A stretch of DNA of 64,000 nucleotides from NCBI RefSeq assembly GCF_001645125.1, contig NZ_LXKA01000338.1, forward strand, positions 186,001 through 250,000, read 5' to 3'. Position 1 is the first letter of the stretch, and each line of letters begins with the position of its first letter. The DNA comes from Paraburkholderia ginsengiterrae (lineage in GTDB: Bacteria; Pseudomonadota; Gammaproteobacteria; Burkholderiales; Burkholderiaceae). Position numbers and translations under genes: made by a program. The notes beneath the pieces were generated by a model. That model had not been told where the DNA came from. It was given only the letters and a program-made list of their open reading frames with translations, and made no database searches. Shown piece by piece: positions 8,612 to 18,205 of the stretch.

Positions 8612-9855
8612 CGGCTCAACAATTGGGTAAAGTGGTTGCGCAATGACGACCTGCTCAGAATCATCGACACATAAATAGCGAGCAACACCGCCTCCGCCAC
8701 GAGAAGAGACCACGCCGCGCCTTCAGCGCCGAACCGTGGCGTCAGAACGATCGCCAGCCCGACGTTCAGCACACCGACGGCCAACATCGACCAGGAGCGG
8801 GAACGCGCGCGCCCGAACGGCACCAGCACCTGGAGTCCAAGGAAATAAGCCAGGTTGCCGAAGACGGTCACGAGGCAAAGCAGCCTGAGCAACGATGCCG
8901 AGCCCGCATAGCCAGCGCCCAGGATCAGCGTGGTGAGTGGCGCCGCGATATAGCCAATGACAGTCGCCCCGGCAATTGTCGTCACCACGGTGGCAACCGC
9001 GCCCAACACAGTGAGACGCGCAGCCGAGCGAGGCTGCGCCGTGAATAACGACGCAATACGCGGATAGCACACCGTATTGATCTGCGCCGGCACCATGTTC
9101 GCGACGGTCTTTAGCTTGTCGGCCGCCGTATAGACGCCCACCTGATACGGCGTGGTCATGGCGGCAAGAATGACCGCGTTCGTTACGCCGAAGAGACTCA
9201 CCGAGGCCGACGACACGAACATGTCGGCGCTTTCCCGAATACGCTGCCGGACCGAGCGCGCCGACACGCATGGACGGTGCAAAACACCAAGACGCCAGGC
9301 GGCGATCAGCGAAAACAATCCTGTCAGAACCGCCGCCGATCCCTGAATTCCTGCAGCGAAAACGACGTCGCCACTGTGACGCACAAAGACGAACGTCAGC
9401 GGCAATGCCGAGAATCTTCCCGCCAGCGCTACCGTTGCGAAGACCGAGAACCTCTCCAGCCCTTGCAACAGCCAGTTCAACGTAAATACGCTGCCGAAGA
9501 CCGTGAGCCATGCCGCAAGGAGCACCGGATAGACGGCAGCGAGCTTCCTATCGATTTGTGTGTTGCACAAACAAGCTTTGGCGGCCATCGTCGACCAGAC
9601 GAGTTCGTTAAGCGCCTCAGGTTGCCCCCTGCGCTCGACGACTGCCTTGGGGCCGCTGAGAAAGAATCCCCATTCGGTCACGATCAGCCCGTAGGTCGCA
9701 ACCGCCGTCGCATAGCCCAGCACGCCGAATTGCGCAGCACCGAGCACGCGTGTCAGATACGGAAAGGTCGCCAACGGCACGAGGTAGTTGCCGACCTGCC
9801 ACACCATCATGGCGAGGAAGTTCGAGCGGAGGCGCGAAACCTTCGGCACCGTCAT
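8608..9855 (-). CDS. Wzx-type polysaccharide flippase (MOP superfamily)
   Basis: The protein has 415 residues and opens with the family pattern SNFLAMMVWQVGNYLVPLATFPYLTRVLG, followed by many membrane helices and the WLLQGLERF block. It should flip lipid-linked repeat units across the inner membrane. One region is odd: after MAAKACLC, where family members have a third membrane helix, the sequence reads NTQIDRKLAAVY and is polar and short before the next helix. This may be a natural deletion. I chose the ATG at 9855; a TTG at 9921 directly after the wecC stop is the alternative. The gene lies between wecC and the GT25 gene. Confidence 0.8.
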   Translation of the reverse strand: MTVPKVSRLRSNFLAMMVWQVGNYLVPLATFPYLTRVLGAAQFGVLGYATAVATYGLIVTEWGFFLSGPKAVVERRGQPEALNELVWSTMAAKACLCNTQIDRKLAAVYPVLLAAWLTVFGSVFTLNWLLQGLERFSVFATVALAGRFSALPLTFVFVRHSGDVVFAAGIQGSAAVLTGLFSLIAAWRLGVLHRPCVSARSVRQRIRESADMFVSSASVSLFGVTNAVILAAMTTPYQVGVYTAADKLKTVANMVPAQINTVCYPRIASLFTAQPRSAARLTVLGAVATVVTTIAGATVIGYIAAPLTTLILGAGYAGSASLLRLLCLVTVFGNLAYFLGLQVLVPFGRARSRSWSMLAVGVLNVGLAIVLTPRFGAEGAAWSLLVAEAVLLAIYVSMILSRSSLRNHFTQLLSR

Positions 9856-9921
9856 GGCGCGTGCCGTTTCCGGTGCGTTCACGCGATGCCCCGGTATTGA
9901 CGCAAGCAGCGCCGCGCCCAA

Positions 9922-11166
9922 TTACGCATGAGCCAACACGCCACGCGTATCGATCACCACTTTCGCCTGGAAGCGAACCGGATCCACACGGCGAAACTGA
10001 GCGTGATCGACCAGAATGACGATGATGTCCGCCTCCAGCAGCGCCTCGCTCAATTCGCAGAGACGAACCTTGCCGTCGAGCGACGGCGGCAGCACTCGCA
10101 CGTTCGGTTCAACCGCAACGACCTGCCCGGCGAACCGCTCCGAGAGTTCCTCGGCAATCTCGAGCGCGGGGCTTTCGCGCAAGTCATCGATATTCGCCTT
10201 GAACGCCAGTCCCAGACAGGCAATCACCGGATCCTTGAAGCGCCGCGCCGCGCGCTCGACGCGGTCGATCACATAGCGAGGCTTGTCGTCATTGACGGTT
10301 CGCGCCGTACGAATCAGGCGCGCCTGTTCCGGCGCGGAGTCCACGATGAACCACGGGTCGACCGCGATGCAGTGACCACCCACACCCGGTCCGGGCTGCA
10401 GGATGCTCACACGCGGATGCCGGTTCGCGAGCCGGATCAGTTCCCACACGTTGATGTCCAGCTTGTCGCAGATCACCGAGAGTTCGTTGGCGAAGGCGAT
10501 GTTGACGTCTCGAAACGAGTTTTCCGTGAGCTTGCACATTTCGGCCGTCCGGGCGTCGGTCAGAATGCAGTCGCCTTGCACGAAATTCTGATAGAGCGTG
10601 CGCGCAAGTTCGCCACAGCGTGGCGTCATGCCACCGATCACGCGATCGTTCTCGACCAGTTCTCGAATCACATGACCGGGCAGCACCCGCTCCGGGCAGT
10701 GGGCCACGCGAATATCGGATTGCTCGCCGGCCTGTTGCGGAAAGGTCAGATCTGGACGAAGCTGCGCCATCCAGGCGGCCATCTGCTCGGTCGCCCCGAC
10801 CGGCGAAGTCGATTCGAGGACCACGAGGTCGCCCTTCTTGAGTACGGGTGCGATCGCCTGGCTCGCCGACTCGATGAAACGCAGGTCCGGCTTGTGGCCG
10901 TCCGAGAACGGCGTCGGCACGGCGATCAGAAACGCATCGGCTGGTTCCGGCGTGACGGTGGCGCGCAAATACCCTTGAGTCACCGCGGCGTGCACCAGCA
11001 TATCGAGCTCCGGCTCGACAATGTGAATGGCGCCGCGATTGATTGTGTCGACCGCGTGCTGGCTGACGTCGACGCCAATCACGCGTTTGCGTCGCGCCGC
11101 GAATACGGCAGCCGTGGGGAGTCCAATGTAACCGAGGCCAACCACCGAGACAGTTTCAAAATTCAT
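9922..11166 (-). CDS. wecC: UDP-N-acetyl-D-mannosamine dehydrogenase
   Basis: This 414-residue cytosolic enzyme oxidises UDP-ManNAc to UDP-ManNAcA using NAD in two steps. It has the N-terminal nucleotide-binding motif GLGYIG at residues 10-15, the middle-domain lysine-containing block MCKLTENSFRDVNIAF, and the active-site cysteine in GPGVGGHCIAVDPW (Cys266). Length and motifs match WecC rather than UDP-glucose dehydrogenases. The start at 11166 follows the conserved N-terminus MNFETVSVVGLGY; no clear ribosome binding site is visible. It lies 31 bases downstream of wecB, which makes its substrate. Confidence 0.92.
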   Translation of the reverse strand: MNFETVSVVGLGYIGLPTAAVFAARRKRVIGVDVSQHAVDTINRGAIHIVEPELDMLVHAAVTQGYLRATVTPEPADAFLIAVPTPFSDGHKPDLRFIESASQAIAPVLKKGDLVVLESTSPVGATEQMAAWMAQLRPDLTFPQQAGEQSDIRVAHCPERVLPGHVIRELVENDRVIGGMTPRCGELARTLYQNFVQGDCILTDARTAEMCKLTENSFRDVNIAFANELSVICDKLDINVWELIRLANRHPRVSILQPGPGVGGHCIAVDPWFIVDSAPEQARLIRTARTVNDDKPRYVIDRVERAARRFKDPVIACLGLAFKANIDDLRESPALEIAEELSERFAGQVVAVEPNVRVLPPSLDGKVRLCELSEALLEADIIVILVDHAQFRRVDPVRFQAKVVIDTRGVLAHA

Positions 11167-11197
11167 GGTATTTATTGAGTAATCAGATTGTGTCCGG

Positions 11198-12346
11198 TCA
11201 GGCCGCGAGCGCCGGAGCGAAACGTGGTTCAAGTAGCGCTTGCGCAATGCGAGCGCAGGCATGTCCGTCGCCGTACGGATTGGCACGCACGCTCATCGAC
11301 CGGTAGCTGTTTTCGTTGCTCAGCAACTCCGATACGCCATCGACGATCTTCTGTTCGTCTGTTCCGACGAGCTTGACAACGCCCGCGTCCACGGCCTCCT
11401 GGCGCTCGGTCGTGTCGCGCATTACCAGCACCGGCTTGCCGAGCGACGGCGCCTCTTCCTGAACGCCGCCGGAATCGGTCACGATCAGATAGGCCCGGTC
11501 CATCAGGCAAACGAAGGGCAGATAATCGAGCGGCTCGATCAGGTGTACGTTGTCGATGCCTTTGAGAATGCGGTTAACCGGTTCGCGTACGCCCGGATTG
11601 AGATGGACCGGGTACACGATGTCCACGTCGGGATGCGACCTGGCGATTCGTGCCAGCGCGGTACAGATGCGCTCAAACCCGCCGCCGAAACTCTCGCGCC
11701 GGTGTCCCGTCACCAGAATCAGACGCCGATCCGGCGGCAGTACCGGAAGGTGACGCTGCGCTTCCTCGCGCAAGCCGGCGTCTTTCGTGAGCCGTTCGCG
11801 CACATGCAGAAGCGCATCGATCACCGTGTTGCCCGTCACCAGGATGCGATCGTCGGGCACGTTTTCCGCGAGCAGGTTTCGTCTGGAGCGCTCGGTCGGT
11901 GCAAAATGCATGTCCGCGAGTACGCCAGTCAGTCTGCGGTTCGCTTCCTCGGGCCAAGGCGACAACAGATCGCCCGTTCGCAGCCCTGCTTCCACATGAC
12001 CAACCGGCACCTGCTGATAGAAAGCGGCAAGACTCGCGGCGAACGTAGTGGACGTGTCGCCATGCACGAGCATCATGTCCGGCCGGCAATCCTTCAGTAC
12101 ATCCCGCATGCCGAGCAAGATCGATCCGGTAATGTCATAGAGATCCTGATTCCGCTTCATGACGTTCAAGTCGAAATGCGGACGGATCTGAAACAACGTC
12201 AGAACCTGATCGAGCATCTCCCGGTGTTGTCCTGTCACACAGACAAAGCAGTCGATTCCCGGCGTGCTCTTGAGCTGCCTCACGAGAGGCGCCATCTTGA
12301 TGGCCTCCGGACGGGTGCCGAAGGTAAGCAGAATTCTCTTGTTCAT
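11198..12346 (-). CDS. wecB: UDP-N-acetylglucosamine 2-epimerase
   Basis: The 382-residue enzyme interconverts UDP-GlcNAc and UDP-ManNAc, feeding the dehydrogenase encoded next. The N-terminus [20 protein letters not shown] is diagnostic, with GTRPE at residues 10-14; further family blocks are [34 protein letters not shown], and [19 protein letters not shown], where SGG and EE bind the uracil nucleotide and allosteric site. A frame extending to 12505 is open but adds arginine-rich sequence not seen in the family. The 94-base gap to wzc holds no other gene. Confidence 0.95.
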   Translation of the reverse strand: MNKRILLTFGTRPEAIKMAPLVRQLKSTPGIDCFVCVTGQHREMLDQVLTLFQIRPHFDLNVMKRNQDLYDITGSILLGMRDVLKDCRPDMMLVHGDTSTTFAASLAAFYQQVPVGHVEAGLRTGDLLSPWPEEANRRLTGVLADMHFAPTERSRRNLLAENVPDDRILVTGNTVIDALLHVRERLTKDAGLREEAQRHLPVLPPDRRLILVTGHRRESFGGGFERICTALARIARSHPDVDIVYPVHLNPGVREPVNRILKGIDNVHLIEPLDYLPFVCLMDRAYLIVTDSGGVQEEAPSLGKPVLVMRDTTERQEAVDAGVVKLVGTDEQKIVDGVSELLSNENSYRSMSVRANPYGDGHACARIAQALLEPRFAPALAA

Positions 12347-12440
12347 AAACAGGCTGTTTTTCGATCGCGCACCGGAACGCACGGCGATACGGTGTTCACG
12401 GTCGGCACCAGGTGGTGCGATAGTGGTTTGTCCAAGGCGA

Positions 12441-14651
12441 TTACGAACTCTTCTGCGGGCCGTACTCGGAGAACGCACCGTAAGTACTGGCACGTTGCGG
12501 CACATCGTTCAGCAGCACACCGTCGACCGCGCGGCCCGCGCTGCTGAGCTGTCGCATGCTCTCCTGAAGCTCGGCAGCCGAATGACGCCCGTGCCGGACA
12601 ACGAGCAAGGTCAGTCCCGCGTGCTTGCCAATCAGCACCGGATCCGTCACGGCCAGCACCGGCGGCGAATCGACAATCACCACGTCGTACTGCCGGCTGA
12701 ACTGCGCGAGTAATGCCCCGAACACGTCGCTCATCAGCATTTCCGCGGGACTCGAGGCGATGCTGCCGCTCATCAGCACGTCGAGATTCGGCAGCACCTG
12801 ACGATGAACCGCGCTATTGGGATCTGCGCCGCCAATCACATCGGAGAGCCCCGGCTTTCTCGGTAACGCAAAATACTCATGCACGTCGCCCCGGCGCATA
12901 TCCGAGTCGATCAGCAGCACGCGTTTGCCACCCGCGGAAAGCACCGCGGACAAGTTCACCGACATGAACGACTTGCCGACATCCGGCCGCGGTCCGGTCA
13001 GCATCACGATGTTGTTGTGCGATTTGAGCAGGCCGAACTGCAACGCGGTTCTCAAGCTGCGGATTCCTTCCACAGCTACGTCATCGGGCCGCGCCACAGC
13101 GAGCACGTTCAACCCTGCGGCACCGCTACGGCCGGATCGCTGCAATGTCTGCTGGCGCGCGCTTCGCGAAACGATCGCGTACACCGGCACGCCCACCGCG
13201 CTTTCGATTTCAGAAGGCGTTTCCAGACCGCGATTGAGCGCACTGCGTACAAACGCGATCAAACATCCGAGCATCAAGCCAATCACGCCAGATAGCACGA
13301 TCACCAGCGCTTTCTTCGGCCGGACGGGCTTTTCAGCCACTTCCGCGTAATCGACGGTGTGCACGTTGCCCAGTTGACCCGCCTTCAGAACACGCAGCTG
13401 CTGCGTGCTATCCAGCAGCTTGGTGTACAGATCGGTGTCGACCCGCACGTCGCGCATGAGCCGAAGCGCCTGCTGCTGTACGCTCGGCAGTGACGCGACC
13501 TTCTGATTGAAGCCGTTCTGCTGTTGCTCCAGTTCACCGATTTGCCGGTCGATTGCCTGCACCGAGGGATGCTCCGCCGTGTACCGCTGCGCGAGCGCCG
13601 CGCGTTGCTGCTGCAATTCGATCACCCTGGTTTTACCGTCGACGATCGACTGCAAAAGCAACTTCCCTTCGGTCTCCAGATCGACTGTGCCGTTCTCCGC
13701 GCGAAACGCGTTGTATTTCGCCTCGGCCTGATCAAGGTCGGCCCGCAACTGAGGGAGCTGTTCGCTCAGGAATTGCAGCATCTGTTGCGCCTGAGCGGAC
13801 TTGCTGTCCACATTCCGTTGGACGTAGATGCTTGCGACACTATTCACGATAGCCGCGGTCAGAGCGGCATCGGCGCCGTCCAGCTTCACGGAAACAATGC
13901 CTGACTGCTTCGCCTTCTCGCCGATATCCAGGGCGAGCTGCAAGTCCGCAGTCGTCAGCTGCGTCGATGCCCGGGTCAGGTGGAACGACGTGCCCGCACG
14001 AGCAGTCATCTGCTCAATACGCAACTGCACCGGCCCATACGGTGTCGTGCCCTGCACCATCGCGCCGACGCGGCCGTGCAACACCATCCGACCGTCCGGA
14101 TCGCGAAGATCAAAGGTGTTTTCTGCCCCAACCATTAATTTGAAAGGCTTGTCGTAGAGCCGTGACGGGATGTCGAATTGTGTGACACCCAGACGCTCGC
14201 CACCCCACGCGAAACGGCTCATCCCCAGAACGGGATCTGCGAGGACGCCCGGTGGCGCGTGTCTGGCGATCAGCGCCCCGATCAACGGGAAACGCTGTGG
14301 CGTCGCCTTGACGTCGAGACGCAAGCTCCGGACGGCCTCCTCGACCACTTTGCGCGAACGGATCAGTTCGATTTCGGCGTCGGTCGATGCCTTGTCCTGA
14401 AACAGTGAAGCGAGGTCGCCCAGCTTGTCATTGAGCGTGCTGCTGCCGGCGTCGCTATCGACCTGGATCATCGCATCCGCGCGATACATCGGCGTGCTTA
14501 AGAATGCATAGGCCATACCTGACATCAGCGCTATCGTCACGACCAGCGCAATCAACCGCCGGCTGTCGACAAAGAGCGCGACCAGGTCGGACAGCGCAAT
14601 GTCTTTATCGCCCGGCGCTTGTCCGGAAAGTTCTTGATGGAGCAATTTCAT
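12441..14651 (-). CDS. wzc: Wzc-type polysaccharide co-polymerase and BY-type tyrosine kinase
   Basis: The 736-residue inner-membrane protein has a Wzz domain flanked by membrane helices (about residues 33-52 and 448-468), a long coiled-coil-rich periplasmic part, and a C-terminal kinase domain. The kinase has Walker [11 protein letters not shown] (553-562), Walker A' [10 protein letters not shown] (579-588) and Walker B VVIVDSPP (657-664). It controls polymer length and export together with Wza and the Wzb phosphatase. The usual C-terminal cluster of several tyrosines is reduced here to Tyr724 and Tyr730 in [15 protein letters not shown]. The gene starts three bases after the wzb stop. Confidence 0.93.
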   Translation of the reverse strand: MKLLHQELSGQAPGDKDIALSDLVALFVDSRRLIALVVTIALMSGMAYAFLSTPMYRADAMIQVDSDAGSSTLNDKLGDLASLFQDKASTDAEIELIRSRKVVEEAVRSLRLDVKATPQRFPLIGALIARHAPPGVLADPVLGMSRFAWGGERLGVTQFDIPSRLYDKPFKLMVGAENTFDLRDPDGRMVLHGRVGAMVQGTTPYGPVQLRIEQMTARAGTSFHLTRASTQLTTADLQLALDIGEKAKQSGIVSVKLDGADAALTAAIVNSVASIYVQRNVDSKSAQAQQMLQFLSEQLPQLRADLDQAEAKYNAFRAENGTVDLETEGKLLLQSIVDGKTRVIELQQQRAALAQRYTAEHPSVQAIDRQIGELEQQQNGFNQKVASLPSVQQQALRLMRDVRVDTDLYTKLLDSTQQLRVLKAGQLGNVHTVDYAEVAEKPVRPKKALVIVLSGVIGLMLGCLIAFVRSALNRGLETPSEIESAVGVPVYAIVSRSARQQTLQRSGRSGAAGLNVLAVARPDDVAVEGIRSLRTALQFGLLKSHNNIVMLTGPRPDVGKSFMSVNLSAVLSAGGKRVLLIDSDMRRGDVHEYFALPRKPGLSDVIGGADPNSAVHRQVLPNLDVLMSGSIASSPAEMLMSDVFGALLAQFSRQYDVVIVDSPPVLAVTDPVLIGKHAGLTLLVVRHGRHSAAELQESMRQLSSAGRAVDGVLLNDVPQRASTYGAFSEYGPQKSS

Positions 14652-14654
14652 GAT

Positions 14655-15092
14655 TCAATGAGCCAGCCGTGCGATGTCGTCACGCCATTGCGCAATGCAA
14701 TGTTCGATTTGTGCGAAGGCGAGCTCAAACACGACACGATGCCGTCGATAGGGATCCACAATGTCAAGCTGCTCGTGCTCGCCGAGGCGGAACACCTTGC
14801 CTCGTGCTGATGGAAAGCGACTGAGAATCTGATCACGCTGGCTAGCCGTCATGGTCAGCACCACGTCCGCTGCGCGCACGTGTTCTTCGCTCAGCGCCCG
14901 AGCGATGTGCTGGCTGATATTCATCCCGCGTTCTTGCGCAAGCTGAATCGCGAGCGGGTCCGCGTGCCTGCCAACAAGCGCCCGCGTACCCGCCGAGCTC
15001 ACCAGTACAGACGGCAGTGCATGCTCGAGAAATGCACGCGCGACCGGGCTCCGGCAAATATTGCCCTCGCACACCATCAGAATCCCGGTCAT
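14655..15092 (-). CDS. wzb: low-molecular-weight protein-tyrosine phosphatase
   Basis: The 145-residue cytosolic phosphatase has the P-loop CEGNICRSP, giving the CX5R signature with Cys8 and Arg14, and the general-acid aspartate in VDPY (Asp113). In polysaccharide operons this enzyme removes phosphate from the C-terminal tyrosines of the Wzc kinase and so sets the kinase cycle. Its ATG overlaps the wza stop by four bases, and wzc follows three bases later, so the three are made as a unit. Confidence 0.93.
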   Translation of the reverse strand: MTGILMVCEGNICRSPVARAFLEHALPSVLVSSAGTRALVGRHADPLAIQLAQERGMNISQHIARALSEEHVRAADVVLTMTASQRDQILSRFPSARGKVFRLGEHEQLDIVDPYRRHRVVFELAFAQIEHCIAQWRDDIARLAH

Positions 15093-16291
15093 TTCGCGAT
15101 CACCCCTGCGGTGAGCCCCGTGTTGATCAACGGCATCAACAGGGTCAGCACACGGTTGAAGCGAACGAGCCCACTGCCGTCGACGTACACGACGTCTCTC
15201 GACTGCAGTTCGAAATCTCTCGCGAGCAGCATCGCGACGGGCGACTGGCCGTTGAGATGAAACACCTGTGGCGTCCCGCTCGGCGACCGGCGGATGATGA
15301 ACATCTGCGCCGCGTCGGCAGTCGCGGAGTTCACGCTGCCCGCCTGCAGGAGCGCGTCCGCGAGCGTGATCCGCCCGGTTCTGCGCGGAATCGCCGAGAC
15401 CGGCTTGTTCACTTCGCCCATCACGTACACGTCGTTGTCGTCGCGCGACATGACGCGCAGCAAATCGCCGGATTTCAGATAGAGACCCGACGGACTCGAT
15501 CCCTGCGCCAGCATCTGCGTCAGATTCAGGGGATGCGACTGGCCGTTGCGCACCAGCACGAGATCGCTCTGATCCGCGCTTTCATTGAAGCCGCCAGCGC
15601 GGCTAACGGCTTCATACAGCGTCATGGGCACGTCATTGAGCGCCTGCGCGCCGGGGCTGCGGACCTCGCCATCGACATAAACCTGATGCGCACGGTAAGA
15701 CGCCATCCGCACCGTCACCTGAGGCTTGACGAAGTATCTGGCGAGCGCATTGCTCAGCCGTTGCTGTATCTCCTCGGTACGCAGACCGGCCACGGGCAAC
15801 GTGCCCGCGTACGGAAAGCTCAGGTTGCCGCTCTGATCGACAATGAAACCGGCCAGCGGATCGCCGGGCCGCGGCGACGACTGCGTCTGCGACGAACCAA
15901 GCGCGGCCGCCAACTCCGGGTGATCCCAGACGACGATTTGCAGCACGTCACCGGCTCCAACCGTGTAGGCCTGCGGCACTCCGGACAGCAACTGCGACAG
16001 CTCGCGCTGTTGCTGTTGACGGTTTTGCGCCATGCGCGAAATCAGCGCGGCGTCGACCTCGGTGATCGCAATGTCCGGCGTACCGGGTGTTGCATTGACC
16101 TGCTCACTCGCTGCGCCTTCGGTGGTTTCACCGGCATGGCTCAAGGTATCGACAAGGCCGGGCGCTGCCTGCACGCGCGACGTGTCCATCCGCATACCGG
16201 GCGCCACTGCACATGCACTGGTTAGCAGCGCTATCGCTGCCATCACAACACCAAGCCGATAGGACGGTCTGGCCGGAGTTACCGCTAACAT
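15089..16291 (-). CDS. wza: Wza-type outer-membrane polysaccharide export lipoprotein
   Basis: The 400-residue precursor has a lipoprotein signal ending in the lipobox LTSAC, then the polysaccharide export domain (YTVGAGDVLQIVVWDHPEL) and repeated SLBB-type segments (VYVDGEVRSPGAQ, VYVMGEVNKPVSA). It forms the octameric outer-membrane channel through which the polymer leaves the cell. I chose the ATG at 16291, which sets the signal peptide correctly; the longer frame to 16333 adds 14 residues. AGGTTG precedes this start weakly. It follows wbaP by 38 bases. Confidence 0.92.
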   Translation of the reverse strand: MLAVTPARPSYRLGVVMAAIALLTSACAVAPGMRMDTSRVQAAPGLVDTLSHAGETTEGAASEQVNATPGTPDIAITEVDAALISRMAQNRQQQQRELSQLLSGVPQAYTVGAGDVLQIVVWDHPELAAALGSSQTQSSPRPGDPLAGFIVDQSGNLSFPYAGTLPVAGLRTEEIQQRLSNALARYFVKPQVTVRMASYRAHQVYVDGEVRSPGAQALNDVPMTLYEAVSRAGGFNESADQSDLVLVRNGQSHPLNLTQMLAQGSSPSGLYLKSGDLLRVMSRDDNDVYVMGEVNKPVSAIPRRTGRITLADALLQAGSVNSATADAAQMFIIRRSPSGTPQVFHLNGQSPVAMLLARDFELQSRDVVYVDGSGLVRFNRVLTLLMPLINTGLTAGVIAK

Positions 16292-16329
16292 CGTGTTCAA
16301 CCTATTCTTCAAAAGGGCGTGCCGTAGGC

Positions 16330-17745
16330 TCAATAAGCATTGCGATGCCGCAATCCTTTCATCACCGTCGCCAGGACGATGCGCATGTCCAATCCAAAAG
16401 ACCAGTTGCGCAAGTAGTAAAGATCGTGCTCCACGCGCGCCTGCATTTTTTCAACCTTGTCGGTCTCCCCGCGAAAGCCATTCACTTGCGCCCACCCGGT
16501 GATGCCGGGTTTGATCCGGTAGCGATGGATATAACCGTCGACAATGCTGCGGTACTGGTCGTCATGCTCTATCGCATGCGGCCGCGGACCGACCACCGAC
16601 ATCTCACCGCGCAGCACGTTCATGAACTGCGGCAACTCGTCGAGGCTCGTGCGCCGCAAGAACGCGCCGACGCGCGTGATCCGCGGGTCTCCGCGCGTGG
16701 CCTGACGAACTACGCCGGGCAGTTCCGCATGCGCGCGCATGGAGCGAAACTTGTAGATGCTGAAGACGCGGCCATCCACCCCCTTGCGCCGTTGCGTGAA
16801 CAGCACAGGTCCCTTCGAGGTCGCCTTCACGGTGAGCGCGATCGCGAGCATCACCGGTGACAAAGCCAGCAGCGCCACAGCGGCAAAGACCCGGTCGAAC
16901 GCCGCTTTCTGCATCAAGGCGTACGGTGTCATGGGCGAAGCCATCAGATTGATGGCCGGCGCGCCGATCAGGTCGATCACGTTCCGGTCGAACATCACCA
17001 GGCTGCGCACGTCGGGAATAAACCGCAAGTTGACGAGATCACCACTGAATTCGTCCATGATCGTCAGCACCGTGTCTTCTTCCGACATCGGCAGCGCGAG
17101 CCACACCTCGTCGATCTCTTCGCGGCGCACCCAACCGGCAAATTCACGCAGACGCCGGAAACCCGGCAATCCGGGGGCATCAGGTTCACGTTCCGGTCGC
17201 GTATTGAACGCGGCCACCGCCCGAAAGCCCGCGCCCGGCGAGGCCACGATGTTGGCGATCACACTGTCGCGATGCGCTCCCGCGCCCACTACGGCGACCG
17301 TGCGCAAATTTCTCCCCGCGCGTCTCATTCTTTGGAGCGCGGCATGCACCATCAGCCTGGATGCGACGAGCCCCGCCGCCGTAATCGCCGTCCAACTCGC
17401 AAACCAGAGTCGCGATACGGATGCCGCGTCGTGCACCAGGTACATCATGGCCAGTCCGCAGACCTGCACGACGACCCAGCCGAGCACGAGGTTGACGCCC
17501 AGACGCAGTTTCGAGCGACCGCGCCACGAGTCGTACACGCCGAACCACGGCAGCAGCAGAACGGCAAACACCATATCGAACGCCACGAAGGCGACTTCGA
17601 GAATCGAATGGCCGGTGTCAGGTGCGAACCTCAGCGACGCCAGAACCGCGCCCAGAGCAATCAGCATCACATCGAGCATGCGTGCGAGGACGCTCTCCAT
17701 GTCCGCGGCGTGACGGCCCGCGGGTTGACGAATCACAGTGTGCAT
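16330..17745 (-). CDS. wbaP: undecaprenyl-phosphate sugar phosphotransferase (WbaP/WcaJ type)
   Basis: The 471-residue membrane enzyme starts repeat-unit assembly by moving a sugar-1-phosphate (usually glucose or galactose) from UDP-sugar to undecaprenyl phosphate. It has four N-terminal membrane helices, a CoA-binding-like middle domain (VAVVGAGAHRDSVIANI) and the catalytic C-terminal domain with KFRSMRAHAE, SLDELPQFMNVLRGEMSVVG, PRPH and KPGITGWAQVNGFRGE. The ATG at 17745 has a modest AGGTCGAG upstream; earlier in-frame ATGs up to 17838 add a tryptophan- and arginine-rich stretch. It is the first gene of the exopolysaccharide operon, so the promoter should lie in 17746-18205. Confidence 0.9.
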   Translation of the reverse strand: MHTVIRQPAGRHAADMESVLARMLDVMLIALGAVLASLRFAPDTGHSILEVAFVAFDMVFAVLLLPWFGVYDSWRGRSKLRLGVNLVLGWVVVQVCGLAMMYLVHDAASVSRLWFASWTAITAAGLVASRLMVHAALQRMRRAGRNLRTVAVVGAGAHRDSVIANIVASPGAGFRAVAAFNTRPEREPDAPGLPGFRRLREFAGWVRREEIDEVWLALPMSEEDTVLTIMDEFSGDLVNLRFIPDVRSLVMFDRNVIDLIGAPAINLMASPMTPYALMQKAAFDRVFAAVALLALSPVMLAIALTVKATSKGPVLFTQRRKGVDGRVFSIYKFRSMRAHAELPGVVRQATRGDPRITRVGAFLRRTSLDELPQFMNVLRGEMSVVGPRPHAIEHDDQYRSIVDGYIHRYRIKPGITGWAQVNGFRGETDKVEKMQARVEHDLYYLRNWSFGLDMRIVLATVMKGLRHRNAY

Positions 17746-18205
17746 GCCGCTCGACCTAAAACCCGAACACGCCGCGAAGGCGCCTTGTCGCCTCGACGAC
17801 ATACGATTCATGCGCCAGCGCCACATACGTAGACACAACGAGATAGTTCAAATCAATCCACAGTTTCTTAGCATTGCTCTCAAACAGCCTTATGCAACGC
17901 AGAGCGAACGCCTCACTTCTTAAGGAAGGCGAATTCTGAGCCCAAGACCACTTCTCAGAATTGAGAAATTTCCCAACGCACTGTGGTTTTTGTAGGTGGG
18001 CAAATACGCCGTCCTGGCGAGTACCACACTCCCTTCGCTGTCTTCAGGCGGCCCGACATCTATAACCAATACGTAATGCATCAACTGAGAAACTTTAACT
18101 ATCTGTGATTGACGTGCCCCCGTATGCTCAAGCAATGACCCGCCGCCGCGCGCAGCGCGAGACGGTATCGGGATAGCGATTTCTTATCGTTACAGGAGGG
18201 GCATC
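17746..18205. other. 460-base intergenic region between the exopolysaccharide operon and panE
   Basis: No gene is supported here. The region is less GC-rich than its surroundings and should hold the promoter of the leftward exopolysaccharide operon and that of the rightward panE-like gene. I could not place a convincing sigma-70 promoter on either side. The clear structure is the inverted repeat listed at 17932-17962. Confidence 0.7.
17932..17962. promoter_or_regulatory. inverted repeat upstream of the exopolysaccharide operon
   Basis: AATTCTGAG at 17932-17940 and CTCAGAATT at 17954-17962 form a perfect 9-bp inverted repeat with a 13-base spacer. The right arm also belongs to a second, overlapping repeat, TTCTCA-GAAT-TGAGAA (17952-17967). 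The site lies about 190 bases before the wbaP start, a plausible place for a regulator of polysaccharide synthesis. The regulator is unknown. Confidence 0.4.
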
